A stretch of DNA of 64,000 nucleotides from Hellea sp039977295 (lineage in GTDB: Bacteria; Pseudomonadota; Alphaproteobacteria; Caulobacterales; Maricaulaceae): positions 1,116,001 to 1,180,000 of the forward strand of contig JBDWDN010000012.1 in NCBI GenBank assembly GCA_039977295.1, in the 5' to 3' direction. This document shows positions 59,546 to 64,000 of this stretch, in pieces (position 1 is the stretch's first letter; each line of letters starts with the position of its first letter). The notes below the pieces were generated by a model. That model was not told the DNA's origin. It worked only from the letters and a program-made list of their open reading frames with translations, and made no database searches. Position numbers and translations under genes: made by a program.

Positions 59546-61561
59546 CTAATCCTGTAGCAGGATTTCATAGGTCAATGTTTTGCTCTTACCGGGTTTCAAC
59601 TCAAGCAACCATGTATTGAAATTCGCGGCGTCAGTCTCAATCGAACTGCTGAGGATTTCTATTGGCCCGTAATCGTCGGGCAGGACAAAGGCCATCTTTA
59701 CCGTTTTATCTGTTGTGTTTTTGACGACATGTTTCAGCTTAGCGGTAATTTCCTCATCCCCCTCATCGGTTTCACTTTCAGAATAGGACAGCAATGTCGT
59801 GTCTATTTTCAATAACAGGCCCGTGACCTGATTGAAATAGCGCGTCGCCCAACCGCCTGAACCTAGGCTAGATGAAAGGCCATAACGTCCCGCAGCATAG
59901 GATGTCTGCTTTTCCCCGAGATAGTCTTCATCGTCAAAATCCAGATCGGAATAATCGAAATAATATACCTCTTGCATTGGCACGGTGAGTTCAAAGCGTT
60001 CCGCGCTTTCAGGCGCGAGGGTGATGGGATAGGTCGGGACTATCTCGTCAGGTTTAGGGTCGTGGGACGTTTCAGTAATATCGCCTGCCCGTAAAAATAT
60101 ATCGCGGATTTCGACTTCGGTCTCAACGGCCTCTGCTGTGGCGTTATATATATCCGCTGTAAAGCGAACTTTATGCACGGCGTCATCGCCTTTGCCGCGG
60201 CTAATGCCTTCAATGCGGCTTTGCATTTGTACGGCGATGCTTTCCGAGACCTCAATATCTGCGGGTAAGTCGACAGCTAAGTTATCAACGCGGTCTTCAC
60301 CAAGATAGGCCGGGGCGCCATTAGCGCGATGAGTAAAGACGCGAAAATTACCTTTGGGCAATGGCTGAGCTAGATTGCCCTCTTTGCTGTTATCCACGCG
60401 ATATTCAACAGTCGCGCCAAATGGCCCTGCCTCTTTGTTTTCAGGAAAGTTAAAAGCAAAAACGCGGTCCGCTTCGACATCTGGAATACTCAAAAACGCA
60501 ATCTGTTTTGTCTGCATTGGAGCCACCGTTACAGGCTGCGGGGTTCGGTATAATTTATAATCGCCGAGGTCTTCGCGGGTGGCTTGGCGTTTACTCGCAG
60601 TCACAATGATTTCGTCATTCGCATACCCTACATCCATCATCATCACAGGAGGCGGAGGAGCAAAAGCAGGAATGGCTTCATATCTATCTCCGCCGCTACT
60701 GTTTAATTCGACATTTTGAACCCCTTTCTTTGTCGACCCCTTTGCCCAACAATTTGGCGTGAATATTCTCGGTAATGCAGGTCTGTAATCATCATTAGCG
60801 CGGTTCAGTGTTCCCGCTATAATCGCTGTCGGAACGTTCTCAAATGATTTAGACGTATCATTGGTTAGCGTCAGCCATCCCATAAGCGATCCTTCTGTCG
60901 CGTTGGGGGCCATATCCATGCGGTAATCAGCTTCCCACCCTAATCCTCGGGTCAAGTAACTTATCGTGACCTCCGTCTCTCCTCCTGCCTCGCTCTCTAC
61001 ACGCAATGATAATACGGGGCTGGGATTTAGGCCTTCTGGGAGCTGGCTATAAAGAACCGCTTCGGCCAAGCCAGAACATTCCAAAGCTTCGACGCGGCCA
61101 TTAACCTCGAAAACAGCCCCCTGAATCAACTCATTACGCGCCCAGCGGCGGCTTTGCGCAGATACCTGCCGCAATGGCGCGGACAATAGCTTAGCCTTCA
61201 CGTCCCTTATATCGCCCGTCGCGGGATTAACACGGCGGATAGTGATGGTCTCCCCGACGGCCTTTTCCATCAAGCTGCCTTGCGTGATGACATCCGTGTC
61301 GAAATTACGTTCCAGATTCAGCCCTTCAAATTCCTGCAAGATTGCGCTTTGAGGAATGATTTGATCTGAAACGCCTAGAAACCGAATGGTTGCGGGGCCC
61401 TCTGGCAAGGTCACTTTTCTAACCTCAGTCACCATGGCAAGGTCATCAGGATAAATCGTCAATGAGGTTTGCTCAGCGCGCTGCGAATCCACGACTATTT
61501 GCGCGGTGGCTGTAAGCGCCACAGCCCAAGTCAAAATGCTTATCAGGATAAGCCGCATCAT
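59546..61561 (-). CDS. DUF4139 secreted protein, long paralogue
   Basis: An exported 671-residue protein (signal ending ALTATA) of the DUF4139 family. The N-terminal portion (LTIYPDDLAMVTEVRKVTL, GSLMEKAVGETITIRRVNPATG) and the central WEADYRMDMAPNATEGSLMGWLTLTND stretch (in part) are shared with the next gene upstream, so the two are paralogues. This copy has an additional middle region with MMMDVGYANDEIIVTASKRQ, a TonB-box-like phrase. DUF4139 proteins are beta-rich and of unknown role. It starts 6 bases after the upstream paralogue stops. Confidence 0.9.
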   Translation of the reverse strand: MMRLILISILTWAVALTATAQIVVDSQRAEQTSLTIYPDDLAMVTEVRKVTLPEGPATIRFLGVSDQIIPQSAILQEFEGLNLERNFDTDVITQGSLMEKAVGETITIRRVNPATGDIRDVKAKLLSAPLRQVSAQSRRWARNELIQGAVFEVNGRVEALECSGLAEAVLYSQLPEGLNPSPVLSLRVESEAGGETEVTISYLTRGLGWEADYRMDMAPNATEGSLMGWLTLTNDTSKSFENVPTAIIAGTLNRANDDYRPALPRIFTPNCWAKGSTKKGVQNVELNSSGGDRYEAIPAFAPPPPVMMMDVGYANDEIIVTASKRQATREDLGDYKLYRTPQPVTVAPMQTKQIAFLSIPDVEADRVFAFNFPENKEAGPFGATVEYRVDNSKEGNLAQPLPKGNFRVFTHRANGAPAYLGEDRVDNLAVDLPADIEVSESIAVQMQSRIEGISRGKGDDAVHKVRFTADIYNATAEAVETEVEIRDIFLRAGDITETSHDPKPDEIVPTYPITLAPESAERFELTVPMQEVYYFDYSDLDFDDEDYLGEKQTSYAAGRYGLSSSLGSGGWATRYFNQVTGLLLKIDTTLLSYSESETDEGDEEITAKLKHVVKNTTDKTVKMAFVLPDDYGPIEILSSSIETDAANFNTWLLELKPGKSKTLTYEILLQD

Positions 61562-61567
61562 AACGGC

Positions 61568-62953
61568 CTAACGCCAGTCGCGGCGGATTTTAAAGGTCAG
61601 GTCAGCAGAGCCATTGGCAGGCACATTGACGGCCCAGACCTTGGAATAAGCCTCACGGTCTTTACTGGCTATATTCTCTTCAAGGATTGTCCATTTCATG
61701 AACCATCCAGGGAAATTGTGATGAATATAAACCGTTGCTGGCTCGGGCTTGGCATTGCGGACTTCATATTTCATTTCTGTATCCGTAACGTAACGGCTGA
61801 CACTCGTTTCTTTCACCTTGGTGGATTTTACCGTGACGTCGAAAGCCTCGCCAATCTTCATGGAAATGTCAGACCCTGCTGCCATATGGCCAATCTCGCT
61901 CTCGCCTACGAATTGGGACTTACCTCGCTGATCTTTGGAATAGACCCTGACGGTCCCTTTGGGCAGCGCTTCGCCGAGACCGCCGGATGTCGAGTTAGAA
62001 AAGGCTATGCGAGAATCGACGCTCCTTGGATTCTCAATGGTCTGAAACCCTTGCGGATAAAATTCATAGACTTTGCGCGATTTTACAGCATCTGCATCCA
62101 CAAAGGAAATTTGCTTCGTTTGCTTTGTCGCTAATGTCGTGCGTCCTGGCAGAGGGTAGATGTAGTTATCACCAATGCGTTCAGCCGTGCCCGCTTCAAA
62201 ACCACCATTTCTGAGTGCGTTGTTGTTACGGTTATTGTTATAACGGTTTCGATTACTTTGATTGCCGATCTGTCCCGCCACAACAGAAAGTTCCGCATCT
62301 TCGAAATCCGTATTGGTTTGATTATTTATCGTCGCCCAGCCTTGCAGGCTCATCGTCTCATTTTGTTCATCAAAGACCGCAACATAATCCCCGCGCCAAT
62401 TAATGCCATTAGTCAAATATGTCAGTTGGGCGTCACGGCGGCCTGAGACGGACGAATCAACTGAAACAGAGAGGGTCGGGCTGGCACGCAGATTGTCAGG
62501 AACTTTAGGAAAGACAACACGCGTCGGAATATTATCATCGCGCAGAACTTCAATGCTATTGCCGGTCTGTATCACCACGCCATTATTGACAGAGAGAACT
62601 TTCACACGTTGCGATGTCTCCTGCCCTGTGGCGGGGTTAGTCCGTATGATTTCGACATATTGCCCCACGGCCTTTTCCATCAACTTACTGGGTGATAGTA
62701 GGTCAAAGTCGAAGTTTTGTTCAATAATATCAATGCCTGCGGCTTTCAGGGTCACGCTGGGTGAGATAATCTGCGAGGACACTCCGGGCATCTCGATGAC
62801 TTGTTCGCCCGTTTTCAGACTTAATGTGCGGTTATCTACGATAAGGGCGCGATTATCTCCGTAAATCGTAAGCGAGACATCATCCGCAGCCGCAGGGGCG
62901 GTCATTGCAAATGGAAGGGCCAAAAGAGGAAGGTAAAGGTATTTTTTCAACAT
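61568..62953 (-). CDS. DUF4139 secreted protein, short paralogue
   Basis: A 461-residue exported protein (signal ending APAAA) with the same architecture as the downstream DUF4139 gene but shorter: LTIYGDNRALIVDNRTL, KLMEKAVGQYVEIIRTNPATG, INWRGDYVAVFDEQNETMSLQGWATI (in part), and a C-terminal beta domain ending TFKIRRDWR. It probably arose by tandem duplication and the pair is likely cotranscribed. Function unknown. Confidence 0.9.
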   Translation of the reverse strand: MLKKYLYLPLLALPFAMTAPAAADDVSLTIYGDNRALIVDNRTLSLKTGEQVIEMPGVSSQIISPSVTLKAAGIDIIEQNFDFDLLSPSKLMEKAVGQYVEIIRTNPATGQETSQRVKVLSVNNGVVIQTGNSIEVLRDDNIPTRVVFPKVPDNLRASPTLSVSVDSSVSGRRDAQLTYLTNGINWRGDYVAVFDEQNETMSLQGWATINNQTNTDFEDAELSVVAGQIGNQSNRNRYNNNRNNNALRNGGFEAGTAERIGDNYIYPLPGRTTLATKQTKQISFVDADAVKSRKVYEFYPQGFQTIENPRSVDSRIAFSNSTSGGLGEALPKGTVRVYSKDQRGKSQFVGESEIGHMAAGSDISMKIGEAFDVTVKSTKVKETSVSRYVTDTEMKYEVRNAKPEPATVYIHHNFPGWFMKWTILEENIASKDREAYSKVWAVNVPANGSADLTFKIRRDWR

Positions 62954-63120
62954 AAAGATGTCCTTTCAGTGCCCTATCGTTAAAACGACCTATCGGCTAT
63001 GGCAAATAGCCTCCCCTTTTTGGCTAAATTATGTCGGCTTCACCCTGTATTTCCTTAGTTTTACCCCCTTGCATCCCGCCTCATTTTCCCATAAGTAGCG
63101 CGGCAATATAGGAATCTCTT

Positions 63121-63169
63121 GCTCTAAAGCTATTACGCCGCCTTCATGGGCGGTTCGTTATTTTAGAGC
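63121..63169 (+). promoter_or_regulatory. structured leader before rplY
   Basis: GCTCTAAA (63121-63128) pairs with TTTAGAGC (63162-63169), and inside it CCGCC pairs with GGCGG around a 6-base loop. The two-part hairpin lies 22 bases before the rplY start and would sequester part of the leader. Ribosomal-protein leaders often bind their product; this is inference. Confidence 0.45.
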
Positions 63170-63191
63170 CTACGAATAAGGCAGAAGAAAA

Positions 63192-63854
63192 ATGAGTGTT
63201 GTTCTTGATGTAAATGTGCGTGATAATACAGGCACAGGTGCTGCGCGCGAAGCACGCCGCAATGGTATGGTCCCGGGCGTTCTTTATGGCGGTGACGAAG
63301 CCCCTGTTTCGATCGCTGTTAAAACGAATGAAGTGCTAAAGGCTATTAACTCTGGTCAGTTCATCGGCAATATGATCGAGCTTGTGCATGACGGCAAAGG
63401 CCAGAAGGCCCTTACAAAAGACATTCAGTTCCACCCTGTTTCAGACATGCCTGTTCACCTTGACTTTTACCGCGTGACGGCAAAATCAATCATCGAAGTT
63501 GAAGTTTCCGTAAGCTTCATCGGTGAAGATGAGTGCCCAGGCATGAAAGCTGGCGGCGCGCTTAACGTTGTGCGTTATGCCATCGAAGTTAAATGTCCTG
63601 CGGGCGAAATTCCTGACAGTATCGAAGTTGACCTTTCTGAAATGGAGATTGGTGATTCAATTCATATTTCAGAGGTTAAACTTCCTAAAAATGTTAAGCC
63701 GTCTATCACGGATCGCGACTTTACAATCGCGACAATGCAAGAATCTCGCGCGGCTGTTGAAGCAACCGACGAAGAAGACGGCGAAGAAGTTGCAGCGGGC
63801 GACGTCCCTGCAGCGGCTCAGTCTGATGACGACGCGTCTGAAGGCGAAGGCTAA
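63192..63854 (+). CDS. rplY: 50S ribosomal protein L25/Ctc
   Basis: A 220-residue L25 of the long (TL5/Ctc) type that binds 5S rRNA. The N-terminal L25 domain (residues 1-95: GTGAAREARRNGMVPGVLYG, FHPVSDMPVHLDFYRV) is followed by the C-terminal beta domain (about 100-190: INVVRYAIEVKCPAGEIPDSIEVDLSEMEIGDSIHISEV region, in part) and an acidic tail. pth follows, as in many bacteria. Confidence 0.96.
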   Translation: MSVVLDVNVRDNTGTGAAREARRNGMVPGVLYGGDEAPVSIAVKTNEVLKAINSGQFIGNMIELVHDGKGQKALTKDIQFHPVSDMPVHLDFYRVTAKSIIEVEVSVSFIGEDECPGMKAGGALNVVRYAIEVKCPAGEIPDSIEVDLSEMEIGDSIHISEVKLPKNVKPSITDRDFTIATMQESRAAVEATDEEDGEEVAAGDVPAAAQSDDDASEGEG

Positions 63855-63899
63855 GCCAACTTGTTTGGCTGGCTTGCTCGGTTCTTTGGCGAGCCAGAG
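63854..63899 (+). other. two hairpins between rplY and pth
   Basis: AGCCAA and TTGGCT (63855-63871 region) form one small stem; CTGGCTTGC and GCGAGCCAG (63870-63899) form a second with one G-T pair. No T-run follows, so transcription probably continues into pth. Confidence 0.4.
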
Positions 63900-63914
63900 C
63901 GAGCGGAGCCTGAT

Positions 63915-64000
63915 ATGTTATTATGGGTAGGATTGGGTAACCCCGGCGCAAAATATGCCGGGAACCGTCACAATATCGGCTTTATGGCGATTGACGCTAT
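63915..64000 (+). CDS. pth: peptidyl-tRNA hydrolase (3' end cut by window)
   Basis: Pth frees tRNA from stalled peptidyl-tRNA. Only the first 28 codons are inside the window, but MLLWVGLGNPGAKYAGNRHN followed by IGFMAIDA is the diagnostic N-terminus, with the conserved Asn of GLGNPG and the catalytic His of NRHN. The ATG at 63915 is the first in frame. It follows rplY, the usual neighbour. Confidence 0.93.
   Translation, partial: MLLWVGLGNPGAKYAGNRHNIGFMAIDA

Noticed and set aside
1..64000. tRNA, rRNA, CRISPR arrays and insertion sequences
   Set aside because: Looked for cloverleaf-like segments, regularly spaced repeats and transposase motifs by eye on both strands; none found, though a tRNA scan was not possible.

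Overview
The window looks like core chromosome of a marine alphaproteobacterium, most likely in or near the Hyphomonadales/Caulobacterales (Maricaulaceae or Robiginitomaculaceae type). The grounds are the neighbouring rluD and rpoH genes, the divergent block rne / amidase / PBP1A / prfB, a long suf operon led by an IscR-type regulator, a bactofilin paired with an M23 peptidase, and the class GN ("marine proteobacterial") sortase with its dedicated VIT/VWA target. This placement is inferred from gene content and order, not from a database search. No rRNA, tRNA, CRISPR array, insertion sequence or prophage was seen.

Layout. 1-2.2 kb: rluD (5' cut), rpoH, a small membrane protein. 2.4-6.9 kb: two small surface modules, a sortase with its VIT/VWA substrate, then a PapD-like chaperone with a cysteine-containing secreted partner. 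6.9-18.4 kb (minus strand): iron-sulfur cluster assembly in the order iscR, a NifS-like cysteine desulfurase, sufB, accessory genes (RidA, cupin and others, separated by palindromic repeats), sufC, sufD, three tiny membrane-protein genes, sufS, sufT, sufA, another membrane protein, and the decayed start of a second yjbR-like gene. A close match to a type 1 IscR box overlaps the promoter in front of iscR. 18.4-24.5 kb: hydrolase, M1 aminopeptidase lipoprotein, anmK, a putative HEVGH metalloprotease, tyrS. 24.6-31.3 kb: a YhdP/AsmA-like giant, a one-cysteine Bcp peroxiredoxin, a DUF455 ferritin-like protein, M23 peptidase plus bactofilin. 31.4-34.9 kb: a Tae4-like lipoprotein facing a DUF1287 protein, then an animal-type haem peroxidase lipoprotein. 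35.1-41.2 kb: a two-component system followed by a four-cysteine secreted protein and an EF-hand lipoprotein, a photolyase-like protein with unusual domain order, and an ABC1/UbiB-family kinase.

41.3-46.8 kb is an accessory island, more A+T rich to the eye than its flanks: a 1593-residue RHS/YD-repeat protein with a Sec signal and a variable C-terminal domain, overlapping by GTGA a small lipoprotein gene that is a candidate immunity or partner gene. 46.8-55.4 kb: prfB, whose frame is split by a textbook programmed +1 frameshift, PBP1A, the AMIN-type amidase, and divergently rne with an extreme Lys/Ala/Pro-rich tail. 55.4-59.4 kb: a divergent pair, a 1015-residue FAD-dependent oxidoreductase that appears fused to an acetoacetate-decarboxylase-like domain, and a CruF-like carotenoid membrane protein. 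This pair is the most unusual enzymatic unit here. 59.5-64 kb: two tandem DUF4139 genes, rplY with a structured leader, and the start of pth.

How the genes fit together: most of the window is housekeeping for envelope growth (PBP1A, amidase, M23, bactofilin, AnmK, YhdP-like), Fe-S assembly and translation or RNA turnover. The best places to look for new biology are the FAD/decarboxylase fusion, the secreted RHS locus, the photolyase-like protein, the small membrane proteins embedded in the suf operon, and the pair of putative peptidoglycan cysteine hydrolases.
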